A DNA stretch of 64,000 nucleotides from CAVQEK01 sp964596645 (GTDB lineage: Bacteria > Bacteroidota > Bacteroidia > Cytophagales > Cyclobacteriaceae). This document shows positions 37,950-46,867 of this stretch, in pieces. The stretch lies in contig CAZQVB010000010.1 of NCBI GenBank assembly GCA_964596645.1, positions 69,811-133,810 on the forward strand. The letters are read 5' to 3'. The stretch's first letter is position 1, and the number at the start of each line of letters is the position of its first letter. The position numbers and the translations under genes were made by a program. The notes under the pieces are model-generated. The model saw only the letters and a list, made by a program, of their open reading frames with translations. It was not told the origin of the DNA and ran no database searches.

Positions 37950-40265
37950 ATGAAAAAACAAGCATTTCTGATTGTCATGTGGGTTTTGTCTTTCACCCAG
38001 AACATTTATGCTGATGAGGTGTATGAGTTGCCGAATGGCAATTACCTAAGGGTAAGCCCGGTCTCTGAGCGCATAGTGCGCATACAAATGAATACACACG
38101 GTCATTTTCCATTGACGCCCATGGAGAAATACGGGATTGTGCGTACCGACTGGCCTGATATCAAAGGCAGCATTCAAGCAGGAAACAAAATACTTGCACT
38201 ATCCACATCAGCAGGAAAACTTGAAATTGACCTGAATGATGGCAGCTTTGTACTCAAATCCACTACGCACGGCGAAAATCTCACAAAGGGAAACCCCATC
38301 ACCATGCAGCACAATGGCGGCTTTGGTGTGCGCTTCGACCTGACAAAAGATGAGCTGTTTTATGGCCTGGGCGATACGGACCGTGAACACATTCAGCACC
38401 GTGGCCACCTGATGCGTTCCTGGGTTTCTTACGGACAAGCGTACGCTCCGGCCCCCTTTATCATGAGCAGCAAGGGTTGGGCGCTGTTCCTCAATACCAC
38501 CTACAAGCATTTTTATGATGTTGGAAAAAGCGATCCTGACAAACTACAAATCTGGAGTGAAAATGGGGAACTTGACATGTTCCTGATCACAGGCGACAGC
38601 TACCGGGAGTTGATGTATCAATACACAGAGATCACCGGCAAGCCTCGCTTGCTTCCTCAAAAGGCCTATGGCCTCATGTTCGTGGAAAACCGCGAGGTAA
38701 ACCAATACGAACTGCTGGAGCATGCCCGCACGTTTCGCGCGCTGCAAATCCCCTGCGACTACCTCGGCCTGGAGCCCGGTTGGATGGAAACCTTCCGCGA
38801 CCCTACGGTGGACATTAAGTGGGACAAAGAAAAGTTTTTTATGCCGTCCTCTTTTGGTGACCGGTTTCGTAAACCGGAGTGGGCCGAAAAAACATTTATA
38901 GGTGCTTTGAACAGGTCTGGCTTCGACCTGAGCATATGGACGCTCTGCGAATATGACATTACCTTTGAAGCGGAGCGACAGGCAAAGAAGGATTTTCCAC
39001 ATCTAGATCAGAAACAAAAGGAAGAACCTCTTTTTCCTTTTGATGAGAGCAACTTCGACAGCCGTGGTCACGGCCAGCGGTTTTTCAACAAAAATACCAA
39101 AATTGATGAGCCCTGGTTTGAGCATTTTAAAGGCTTCCTTGGCGATGGCGTGCGTGCCGTAAAACAAGATCCGGCCTATATCATCAACGAGCACCCCGAT
39201 TGGCACTATGGCAATGGCATGAACGATGACCAGATGCACAACCTGTTCCAGCCCATGTACCAACGGCAGGTCTATGACGGCTGGAAGGACTATCTGGGCG
39301 AAAGGCCAATGTTTTATTTCTGCACCGGATATGCCGGTGTGCAGCACTGGGCGCCTACCTGGGCCGGCGACGAAGGGGGGAGGGAGCGGCCGCTTACTTC
39401 TATGCTCAACCACAGCATGACCGCCCATTCAAACGTCAGTTGCGACATGGATGTGTTTACGCCCGAGGGCATCCATTTCGGTTTTTTTCAGGGCTGGTCG
39501 CAGGTGAATAGCTGGTGGACCATTGAATATCCCTGGCATCTGGGCGATTTGGGTGATGTATTTGCCGATTATGCCAGACTGCGCTACCGGCTGATGCCCT
39601 ACATATATACCAATGCCCACCTCAGCCACCAAACAGCCGTGCCAATCATGCGCGCCATGCCACTCATGTACCCTCACGACCCGGCCTGTGCCGACCTCAC
39701 CAAACAATACATGTTTGGCGAATACTTGCTGGTAAGTGCCTTTACAGATACCATTTATTTGCCGGAAGGCCAATGGATAGACTACTGGACGAGAGAAGAA
39801 TATAAAGGAAAACAGCAGTTGAAGCTGGATCTGCCCGTGGGAAAAGGAGGCGGATTGTTTGTAAAAGCCGGGGCCATCATCCCGGAGTGGCCTTATGTGG
39901 ATCATGTAGGCCAGAGGCCAATGGACACACTTGGCGTGCAGGTTTACCCTTACGGGAAAAGCAGTTTTAGCCTGATCGAAGACGCAGGAGAGGGCTTTGG
40001 GTATGAAAATGGTGAAACAACCACGGCCCAAATGCACAGCGACCTTCAGGCAAATAGTTTGGAAATAACATTGGAAAAACGCCAGGGAAGCTATCAGGGC
40101 ATGACCGCCGGGCGTTGGTACAATCTATCAATTCATCTGGCCGAAAAGCCATCTGAAGTCGTACTTGATGAAAAGGTAGTGCATCAGTGGGAATATTCAG
40201 GTGATAAAAATCTTCTGACCATTCCGGCAGTTGCCGAAGGCTCCACGCTTATCGTCAAATTTTAA
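37950..40265 (+). CDS. Glycoside hydrolase family 31 enzyme (alpha-glucosidase/xylosidase/galactosidase type)
   Basis: About 771 residues from ATG 37950 (signal MKKQAFLIVMWVLSFTQNIYA); the 37926 start adds eight residues before the signal. GH31 features: N-terminal beta-sandwich with NGGFGVRFDLTKDELFYGLGD, barrel strands with YLGLEPGWM, the nucleophile region GVRAVKQDP (D407), the acid/base region TWAGDEGGRE (D474) and the C-terminal VSAFTDTIYLPEGQWIDYW. The nucleophile context KQDP differs from the common WNDMNE, so specificity may be unusual. It is probably periplasmic. A deleted paralogue left its 3' end at 34018-34101. Confidence 0.9.
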   Translation: MKKQAFLIVMWVLSFTQNIYADEVYELPNGNYLRVSPVSERIVRIQMNTHGHFPLTPMEKYGIVRTDWPDIKGSIQAGNKILALSTSAGKLEIDLNDGSFVLKSTTHGENLTKGNPITMQHNGGFGVRFDLTKDELFYGLGDTDREHIQHRGHLMRSWVSYGQAYAPAPFIMSSKGWALFLNTTYKHFYDVGKSDPDKLQIWSENGELDMFLITGDSYRELMYQYTEITGKPRLLPQKAYGLMFVENREVNQYELLEHARTFRALQIPCDYLGLEPGWMETFRDPTVDIKWDKEKFFMPSSFGDRFRKPEWAEKTFIGALNRSGFDLSIWTLCEYDITFEAERQAKKDFPHLDQKQKEEPLFPFDESNFDSRGHGQRFFNKNTKIDEPWFEHFKGFLGDGVRAVKQDPAYIINEHPDWHYGNGMNDDQMHNLFQPMYQRQVYDGWKDYLGERPMFYFCTGYAGVQHWAPTWAGDEGGRERPLTSMLNHSMTAHSNVSCDMDVFTPEGIHFGFFQGWSQVNSWWTIEYPWHLGDLGDVFADYARLRYRLMPYIYTNAHLSHQTAVPIMRAMPLMYPHDPACADLTKQYMFGEYLLVSAFTDTIYLPEGQWIDYWTREEYKGKQQLKLDLPVGKGGGLFVKAGAIIPEWPYVDHVGQRPMDTLGVQVYPYGKSSFSLIEDAGEGFGYENGETTTAQMHSDLQANSLEITLEKRQGSYQGMTAGRWYNLSIHLAEKPSEVVLDEKVVHQWEYSGDKNLLTIPAVAEGSTLIVKF

Positions 40266-40281
40266 GGGATTTCCAACACAC

Positions 40282-40314
40282 AACCCTTGAAGGGTTTGAA
40301 ACCCTTCAAGGGTT
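40282..40314. repeat. REP-like palindrome, copy 2
   Basis: Perfect inverted repeat with arms AACCCTTGAAGGGTTT around one base, 17 bp after the GH31 stop. It has the same sequence as copy 1 read on the other strand. Confidence 0.85.
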
Positions 40315-40342
40315 AAAACCAACACCTTTAAAAAAAAATAAT

Positions 40343-41968
40343 ATGAATGTATCCCATCTTGATGTATGCCATCAACTCTTCAAGGGTTTGAAGCCCTTGA
40401 AGAGTTGTTCTCTTTTTATACTACACCTTTTCGTCGCCATATTCTTCCTGCAGGCTTGCAGCAGCAGTGCCGGGCCAAAAGATGGGCCGCCGCCCAATAT
40501 CATATTCATACTCGCCGACGACCTGTCCTATCGCGATCTGGGCTATCTGGGACAGAAGGCGTTTTCCACGCCAAGTATCGACCGGCTTGCTGCCAACGGA
40601 TTGCGTTTTTCCCAAGCCTATGCCGGTTCGTCACTTTGTGCACCATCACGAGCCAGCCTCATGACTGGTATGCACATGGGCCATAGCCGGGTGCGCAACA
40701 ACCTTTCGGTGCGAGGCCAAGACCACCTAGAGGACGAGGATGTGACCGTTGCCGAAGCATTAAAAAATGCCGGCTATGCCACAGGCTTTATCGGCAAATG
40801 GGGCATCGGCATGCCCGGCACCGAAGGGGCGCCGGAAAGGCAAGGATTTGACTATGCCTTTGGCTTTTACGATCAGCGCAGGGCACACAGCTTTTTTCCG
40901 GAATACCTGATGGAAAATGGGGAAAAAGTTTATCTGCCGGAAAACGATGGCTTCAATATGTGGCGGGTGTATAAGTTTAGCCGAAGCCCCGTCGATGGCG
41001 ACGGTGAGCTACAAACCCACTACAATGCGGAAGGAAAACTGGTGGCCGATGGCGTAGCCGACCCCACGACGGTAAAATATTCAGAAGAACTATTTCGCCA
41101 GGCGGCCTTGTCTTTTATAGACAAAAACAGAGAAGAGCCATTTTTCCTGTACTACGCTACCCAACTGCCCCACGGCCCCAATATAGCCCCCGACCTGGGT
41201 GCTTATAAAGACAAAGACTGGCCTTTGCGCAATAAAGAGTGGGCAGCAATGATGGGAGAGCTGGACCACAGTGTGGAGGCGATCATCGACAAGCTGGACC
41301 AAGACGGCCTGCTGGAAAACACGGTTGTTTTCTTTGCCGGCGACAATGGCTACAGCATGCACGGCTATATGGGCCGCAAAGCCTGGGAGGACGATCCAAT
41401 ATTCCACAATAAAGGGCCCTGGAGGGCTGGCAAAGCCAGTAACTATGAAGGAGGGCTCAGAGTGCCATTTTTTGTGTACTGGAAGGGAAAGGTGCAGCCA
41501 CGGGAGTCAAGCCACATCACGGCGCTGTACGATTTTTTTCCCACCGCCGTATCCCTCAGCGGAAGTGAACAGGCCTACAATACCGATGGCATAAGCCTGC
41601 TACCCGAGATGGAAAACCGCCCGAAAGACCAGCAAGCCCATGATTACCTGTATTGGGAGCGCAGCGAATCTTTGCACGAGCAGTCAGTACGGCTGGGCAA
41701 GTGGTATGCCTACCGTGCCCACCCTGATCAGCCTTTAGAGGTGTATGATATTGAAAAAGCCCCCGCCTCCACCAATGACCTGGCTCTAGAACATCCGGAG
41801 GTCGTGCAACAGGTGCTTAACGTTTTTGAGCAGGCCCACAGCCCCAGCACCTGGTACATCAACCCGGGCGAGTCGGAAGAGTCGGTGAATAAAAAAAGAA
41901 AAATGGCCGAGGATAATGGGGAACTGTATCCATCGCAGCCGCCGAATAAGATAAAGGCAGATCAATGA
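40343..41968 (+). CDS. S1-family sulfatase, number 4, lipoprotein with a REP palindrome inside its signal peptide
   Basis: 541 residues. The N-terminus MNVSHLDVCHQLFKGLKPLK is partly encoded by a REP copy (40374-40406), followed directly by the hydrophobic h-region SLFILHLFVAIFFL and lipobox LQAC. Sulfatase features: NIIFILADDLSYRDLGYLG, C99-A-P-S-R in SLCAPSRASLMTGMHMGHS, GKWGIGMPG and FAGDNGYSMHGY. No other ATG lies between 40343 and the h-region, so the REP-coded residues appear to serve as the basic n-region. It resembles sulfatases 3 and 5. Confidence 0.9.
   Translation: MNVSHLDVCHQLFKGLKPLKSCSLFILHLFVAIFFLQACSSSAGPKDGPPPNIIFILADDLSYRDLGYLGQKAFSTPSIDRLAANGLRFSQAYAGSSLCAPSRASLMTGMHMGHSRVRNNLSVRGQDHLEDEDVTVAEALKNAGYATGFIGKWGIGMPGTEGAPERQGFDYAFGFYDQRRAHSFFPEYLMENGEKVYLPENDGFNMWRVYKFSRSPVDGDGELQTHYNAEGKLVADGVADPTTVKYSEELFRQAALSFIDKNREEPFFLYYATQLPHGPNIAPDLGAYKDKDWPLRNKEWAAMMGELDHSVEAIIDKLDQDGLLENTVVFFAGDNGYSMHGYMGRKAWEDDPIFHNKGPWRAGKASNYEGGLRVPFFVYWKGKVQPRESSHITALYDFFPTAVSLSGSEQAYNTDGISLLPEMENRPKDQQAHDYLYWERSESLHEQSVRLGKWYAYRAHPDQPLEVYDIEKAPASTNDLALEHPEVVQQVLNVFEQAHSPSTWYINPGESEESVNKKRKMAEDNGELYPSQPPNKIKADQ
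40374..40406. repeat. REP-like palindrome, copy 3, inside coding sequence
   Basis: 33-bp palindrome with arms AACTCTTCAAGGG and CCCTTGAAGAGTT. It is in frame in the sulfatase gene, where it encodes QLFKGLKPLKS. It differs from copies 1 and 2 by compensated changes in both arms, so the hairpin has been kept. Confidence 0.8.
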
Positions 41969-41980
41969 AAATAAGAGCCG

Positions 41981-42390
41981 TCAAAAGTAATCCATCAAAC
42001 TTAAATATCCCCTTTTCCTAAGTCGTGATCGCGTAATTGTAGTACCTAAGATCGGGCTTTGGGCTGTTGCCCAGCCACCCATCCGGGTTCTACTCCAAGC
42101 ATAGGCCTTACCCTGATTCACTCCTAGACGAATGAGGTTTTTACGCTTCTTTCCTGCTTTTTCCAGTCATACCAAATTCAATATCGAAGTCGGTTACGAA
42201 CCCACTCATCGAGTTGTTTGAGTTTGTGATGAATACTTGCCAACCGCTAGTTATTCTCCCAACCCAGCCATATTTCTTTGAGTTTGTGCAATCGCTCTTC
42301 GAGACTGTACGGCATTGTTTTCTTGGTTGCTGCTTTCAATTTGCGCTTTAGGTTTACCAACCTTCCTTCTTCACTATCATCCCGCACTTG
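41981..42390 (-). pseudogene. Remnant of a group II intron reverse transcriptase/maturase (C-terminal part)
   Basis: On the minus strand the last ~60 codons read KNLIRLGVNQGKAYAWSRTR, MGGWATAQSPILGTTITRSR and LRKRGYLSLMDYF before the stop at 41981-41983. This is the conserved C-terminus of LtrA-type intron proteins. Upstream (about 42140-42350) the X-domain is recognisable in another frame (LKEIWLGWENN, stop, RLASIHHKLKQLDEW, VRNRLRY, stop, IWYDWKKQER). At least one frameshift near 42143 and two in-frame stops make it dead. No RT catalytic part or intron RNA domain V was recognised, so only the tail of an old insertion survives. Confidence 0.8.
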
Positions 42391-42459
42391 CCATAGCCAG
42401 GGCCGTTACCTGCCATAGAAAAATTTATTAATTTTGCTCATGGATCAAAAAACTAAAAG

Positions 42460-42720
42460 ATGCCAGAAATATCCAGATTCTATGGAATCATCATCCGTAT
42501 GTTCTATGAAGATCATAATCCACCTCACTTTCATGTAATTTATCAGAGTGATGAAGCCTTGATTGACATAAAAACGTTAGAGATATTAGAAGGACGCTTG
42601 CCAAAGAGAGCCAAAACTTTAGCAATTGAATGGGCAATAGAGCATAGGGATGAATTGTTCAACAATTGGCAGAAAGCTATAGATCATGAAATTTTAGATA
42701 AAATTGAACCATTAGATTAA
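42460..42720 (+). CDS. DUF4160-domain protein
   Basis: 86 residues. MPEISRFYGIIIRMFYEDHN and PPHFHVIYQSDEALIDI are the signature of DUF4160, a small family nearly always encoded next to DUF2442, as here (12 bp apart). Biochemical function is unknown; the pairing and small size have led to suggestions of toxin-antitoxin-like behaviour, which this sequence cannot test. Codons are more AT-rich than in the flanking PUL genes, consistent with later acquisition. It sits in the scarred island next to the group II intron remnant. Confidence 0.85.
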   Translation: MPEISRFYGIIIRMFYEDHNPPHFHVIYQSDEALIDIKTLEILEGRLPKRAKTLAIEWAIEHRDELFNNWQKAIDHEILDKIEPLD

Positions 42721-42732
42721 AATGAAAATGCT

Positions 42733-42999
42733 ATGATAATTATAAAGAACTTTAAGATAGTAGATAATAGAAAAATTCATTTCAACTTCAGTGATGGCAC
42801 AGAGAAAGTCATTGATTTCGATCCATTTATTGGTGAAGACAAATTAAGTAAACCTCTATCAGATCCAGCTTATTTTATAAAAGTTGAGCTATATGAAAAC
42901 GGACGAGGAATTTATTGGCCTAATGACTATGATTTTTGTCCCGATTTTTTGCATCAGTACCAAGTGAATGAAAAAAAATTAATGACTGAAAAAAGTTAA
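42733..42999 (+). CDS. DUF2442-domain protein, partner of DUF4160
   Basis: 88 residues. The pattern FKIVDNRKIHFNFSDGTEKV, LSKPLSDPAYFIKVELYENG and GIYWPNDYDFCPDFLH is typical of DUF2442. It follows the DUF4160 gene by 12 bp and ends just before the right inverted repeat at 43003. Function is unknown; the two proteins may act together. It is AT-rich like its partner. Confidence 0.85.
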   Translation: MIIIKNFKIVDNRKIHFNFSDGTEKVIDFDPFIGEDKLSKPLSDPAYFIKVELYENGRGIYWPNDYDFCPDFLHQYQVNEKKLMTEKS

Positions 43000-43155
43000 C
43001 ACGGCAGGTAACAAAATGTAAAAACCAGGCTTCTTTAAAACGCATCCGGAGGTTTGTTGCTCCAAATCTTAATTATGAATAAGGAAACAAAAACGCATAC
43101 AACCCGGCCGGGCTGCTTCATGAGCCGTTGGCGTGCATTATAGGAAACCTCAGAA

Positions 43156-44097
43156 ATGGCAATATTTTTAATTCGAAACCGGAAAGGCTAAACGAGTTCG
43201 ATTAAGCGAATACAAAATTGAAAAAGACCTTCAAAAATTGGTGAAGGAGAACCTTGAAACAAATTTTAATTGCCGATTAATTGCGTCAGAATTTTCCACT
43301 GGGAACATATATACCGGGCGTAATGACACCTTGGCCATTTCTGAAGACTTAAACCCAGTAATCATTGAATATAAAAAAGTTGCTTCGTCAGAGTTAATAA
43401 ACCAAAGCCTATATTACTTGCATTGGATTAAAGCCTATAAAGGAGACCTTCAAATCGCGGCATACAAAATATTGAATAAGGAAGTAGAAGTGGAATGGTC
43501 AGACATACGAGTAATTTACTTGGCACCTGAATATAAAAAATTTGATTTACATGCGGTTCAGATGATGGGAGCCAATATTGAGTTAAGGCAATATAAAATC
43601 CACCAAAACGGAATTCTTAACATTGAAGAAGTTTATAGACGGACAGCAACAAGTTCATATCAAGAGACAGAAGATTTTAATGGGAAAAATCCAATCATGG
43701 TGGAAGCCGGTAAAAAGGCGGCATTGACGAGAAAAACTGCCACCTACACGCTGGACGAACATTATGGGAATCTTGAAGATACAATTTTAGAATTATTCAA
43801 TACTGTCAAAGACTATTTTATTTCGCTTGACAGCTCAATTGAGGAAACTCACAGAAAGCATTATATAGCATATATAACAAGCCAGAATTTTGTTTGCTTA
43901 CAGACCTATAGAAAGAAACTGACTCCTATTTAAAACTGAATCTACGAGAAATAAATCCCCTTCCAAAACAAGCTTGTGATGTTCGAAAAATTATGCACTT
44001 CGGAATTGGCGAATTTGAACTGACAATAAGAAACCTCACTGACTTTGAAGAAACGAAGCAACTTATTAATGAAGCATATAAGAACCTCGGTAGATAA
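43156..44097 (+). pseudogene. Frameshifted PD-(D/E)XK-like nuclease / DUF5655-type protein
   Basis: ATG 43156 reads MAIFLIRNRKG and stops, while the family sequence continues in another frame (KRVRLSEYKIEKDLQKLVKE). The long middle part (43238-43933 region) holds LIASEFSTGN, a nuclease-like DTLAISEDLNPVIIEYKK (Asp, then ExK) and LYYLHWIKAYKGD. Near 43930 the frame is lost again, and the C-terminus runs on in a third frame (LREINPLPKQACDVRKIMHF then GIGEFELTIRNL) to a stop at 44097. Two frameshifts suggest decay. Intact relatives are often found near defence or mobile genes; their role is not well established. Confidence 0.7.
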
Positions 44098-44147
44098 AAA
44101 TCACGACACGCCAGTCGAGTAGACGGCCCCGCCAAAGACATGGTCAG

Positions 44148-45209
44148 TTGGCCTTGATGCCTGCGCCTACCTCTGCAGAACACGAGCTGGTAATCATGAA
44201 AGATGTGCCGGTGTTGGGTGATTATCCGGTTTATCCTCAAGGCTGGACGAACGTTGCCAAGAAGGCCAAGGCTTATGGCATCAACCTTGGGCTTTGGGCG
44301 GAATGGAAGATTCCGCTGGACAAACTGATCCAGAACTACGACAGCGCAGATTTTAAAAGTTTCAAGCTTGATTTTGCCTATCTAAACAACATTCACGACA
44401 GGCTATACCTGATGGATAAAGCCCGTCAGTTGATCATACATAGCAATTACAACACCTGTGTGAACTGGGACATCACTGAGACGGCTGCCCGCTCGGGATA
44501 CTTCTACGGGAGGGAATACGGCAACCTGTACTTTGCCAACCGGAAGATTATCTCCGATCGGCCCAAGGTAAAGTACATGCCATACAAAGTACTGCGCGAT
44601 GCCTGGCTCCTTGCCAAATATGTAAACCTGAACAAGCTACAGGTGAGCGTACAAAATATTGAGCTCGATCCTGTTGGTACCTACCGCGCTCTTTATGGAA
44701 AAGACTATGAGCATGAGGTGCCTCAGGAAGTATTGGAAGCCGATAGAGATATACAGGCGCACAACCATCCTTATGTATTTGGCATAGCGGCCATGGCCAG
44801 CCCGATTTTCTTTGGTGAGACACAATTCTACACACCAGAGGCTCGCGATGCGTTACGGCCGCTAATAGCACGGTATAAAGAGCATCGACTGAGTATAGAC
44901 AAAGGCTATGTGTTTCCCATCGGCAGCATACCCGACAACCATAGCTGGACAGGTTTCCAAAGTTATGATCCGGACACCCGGTCGGGGTATTTGACTGTTT
45001 TCAGGGAACGGCACAATGAGGAGAGCAGCTACACTTTCGATATGCATTTTGTGGATGACACGTCACTTGTGCTCACCGATTTATCCGAAGATGAGGCAGT
45101 GGAGCAGCAGGTAAGTAACGGTAGATTCAAGGTAAAAATAGAATCTCCGGCTTCTTTCAGATTTTATAGGTATAGGGAAATTGGCACTGCCTACGATGGT
45201 GATCATTAG
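44148..45209 (+). pseudogene. 5'-truncated glycosidase (alpha-galactosidase-like TIM barrel)
   Basis: The frame opens without a proper start (open upstream into non-homologous DNA; TTG 44148 is only formal) and lacks a signal peptide and the N-terminal domain. Remaining sequence: AYGINLGLWAEWKIPLDKL, FKSFKLDFAYLNN (nucleophile-like Asp in KLDFA), VNWDITETAARSGYFYGREY (acid/base-like Asp), then a C-terminal beta-sandwich (GYLTVFRERHNEES). This resembles the GH36/GH27 clan, but the family is uncertain. The 5' part was probably lost when the 41969-44150 island formed. Expression is doubtful. Confidence 0.6.
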
Positions 45210-45334
45210 AGAAATGGGCCACGGGTAGGGGAACAGGAAGTGAAAACACCGAGTTGGTACATAACTTTAATTTCGCAGAAACTATACCAGACAAGGCCGG
45301 CCCGCCTTTACCCAACCAAAAGCAAGGATTTATT

Positions 45335-46867
45335 CTATTGTTCCGTTTCCAACGGCGAGGCGTCAATGAGTTCTTCTTCTTCGAGAATTTTGCTTGCTGA
45401 TTTGATCACAAAGTCTAGCTCTTGAGCGGAGTTAGTCAGCCTATCTAGTAATTCACAATCTGATAATTGCGACTTATCCAAAGACAGCAGGTAGGTAAGG
45501 CCCAGAATGCGTGCCAGTGGCCCGCGTATGTTGTGAGAATTGATAAAAGCATAACGAATTAGTTTTTCGTTTTGCGCATTAAGTTTCTTTGTTCTGTTCT
45601 CTATAATTTTCTCCAGATTATCATTCATCTCTTTCACTTTTCTATTTACACCCTCCAACTCTATGGCTTCTTTACGAATCTTTTGATTGAGTTTTTCAAT
45701 TTTTTGGGCATAGCTGTGCTTTGATTTATAGAGCACAAATACCAGCATCAATATGCTGATGAGGAGAACAAAAAAAGCCATCCCTCCATAAATAATCGCT
45801 TTCTGTTCTCGCACCTTTCTTTCAGACTTATCCAATTCACGCACCCTTTCAGACACCTCATATCGTGTTTGCAATTCAGATATTTTTTCATTCCATGCAA
45901 TTTGATTCAGCTTTTCGTTGAGCGTAGTATACTCACGCTGATAGTGCAGGGCGGTATTATATTTTCCTTGCATTTCGTTCATTTCCATACTGTAAGCCAG
46001 ATAATCCAGTCTGGAACGCTGAAAGTCATTGACCGATATGACGGAATCGGCGACAGCGAAATAAGCATTGGCCAGGTCGTATTTTCTATCGAGGAAGTAA
46101 AGCTTGCCCAGGTTCAGTTTGTTTTTTACAGACTCTTCTAAAAAATTTTCTTTCATGTTGATGTCGTGGGCATGCATCAAGGCTTCTCTTGCCGTTGACA
46201 ATTCACCTTTTTCCATGTATGCTACACCGATGTTGTTCAGATTATAGGCTTCCCACTGCTTATTTCCTGCAGCTTTGTTCAGCTCCAATGATTGATAATA
46301 TACTTCAATGGCTTTGTCCAACTGGTTCATTGCTTTATATACTGTTCCCATATTATTCAATATGGCCTGGCTCAAATGGTGGTCATTCTCTTGCTGGGCT
46401 AAAGTGAGCGCATTGGAAAAATAAGTGATGGCTTGATCATAGTCGTTTTTCAGTTTAAGGTTCCAGCCAATATTATTTAATGCTTTAGCTACGCCAGGCT
46501 GGTTTCCTGCGGAATCAAAAAGGGTAAGTGCCTGGAAAAACAACGCGTTTGATTGCGAAATGTCATTGAGATGATAATACGCCACACCTTTGCTGTTGAT
46601 GGCTTTTCCTTTTAACATTAAATCACCTGACATCTCGGCAAATTCGTCTGCCAGAATGGAGAATTGTAGTGCCTGCTTAGGGTTGAAGCTGGTGTAGAGG
46701 TTCGTGAGCTCTACATATATTTCTACTTTGAGCGAATCATCGGCTCTTTCCAGACGCTGCTGAAGGCTGTCGATTTTTCTTTGATCAGTGCCAAGAGCAT
46801 ATTGCGCAGCGAGTAAGACAAAGGCGAACAACGAAATGTGCTTGATTGGCATGGTGTAGGTGGTCAT
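45335..46867 (-). CDS. TPR-repeat membrane sensor with HisKA-like domain but no ATPase domain
   Basis: 510 residues on the minus strand. Signal peptide (HISLFAFVLLAAQYALG), then about seven tetratricopeptide repeats to residue ~300 (KALNNIGWNLKLKNDYDQAI, LNNMGTVYKAMNQLDKAIEV), a membrane helix at ~359-383 (GGMAFFVLLISILMLVFVLY), a coiled coil, and a HisKA-like dimerisation helix with RYAFINSHNIRGPLARILGL (His near 444). The protein stops about 65 residues later with no HATPase_c domain. The usual Bacteroidota TPR kinase would need ~120 more residues, so it may act as a phosphoacceptor, a decoy, or a partner of another kinase. It is convergent with the truncated glycosidase. Confidence 0.8.
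   Translation of the reverse strand: MTTYTMPIKHISLFAFVLLAAQYALGTDQRKIDSLQQRLERADDSLKVEIYVELTNLYTSFNPKQALQFSILADEFAEMSGDLMLKGKAINSKGVAYYHLNDISQSNALFFQALTLFDSAGNQPGVAKALNNIGWNLKLKNDYDQAITYFSNALTLAQQENDHHLSQAILNNMGTVYKAMNQLDKAIEVYYQSLELNKAAGNKQWEAYNLNNIGVAYMEKGELSTAREALMHAHDINMKENFLEESVKNKLNLGKLYFLDRKYDLANAYFAVADSVISVNDFQRSRLDYLAYSMEMNEMQGKYNTALHYQREYTTLNEKLNQIAWNEKISELQTRYEVSERVRELDKSERKVREQKAIIYGGMAFFVLLISILMLVFVLYKSKHSYAQKIEKLNQKIRKEAIELEGVNRKVKEMNDNLEKIIENRTKKLNAQNEKLIRYAFINSHNIRGPLARILGLTYLLSLDKSQLSDCELLDRLTNSAQELDFVIKSASKILEEEELIDASPLETEQ

Larger units (their letters stand above)
42405..43012. repeat. 10-bp inverted repeats bounding the DUF4160/DUF2442 cassette
   Basis: GTTACCTGCC at 42405-42414 and its exact complement GGCAGGTAAC at 43003-43012 flank the two small genes. 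Such ends could mark a mobile cassette, but 10 bp can occur by chance in a window this size. Confidence 0.35.
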
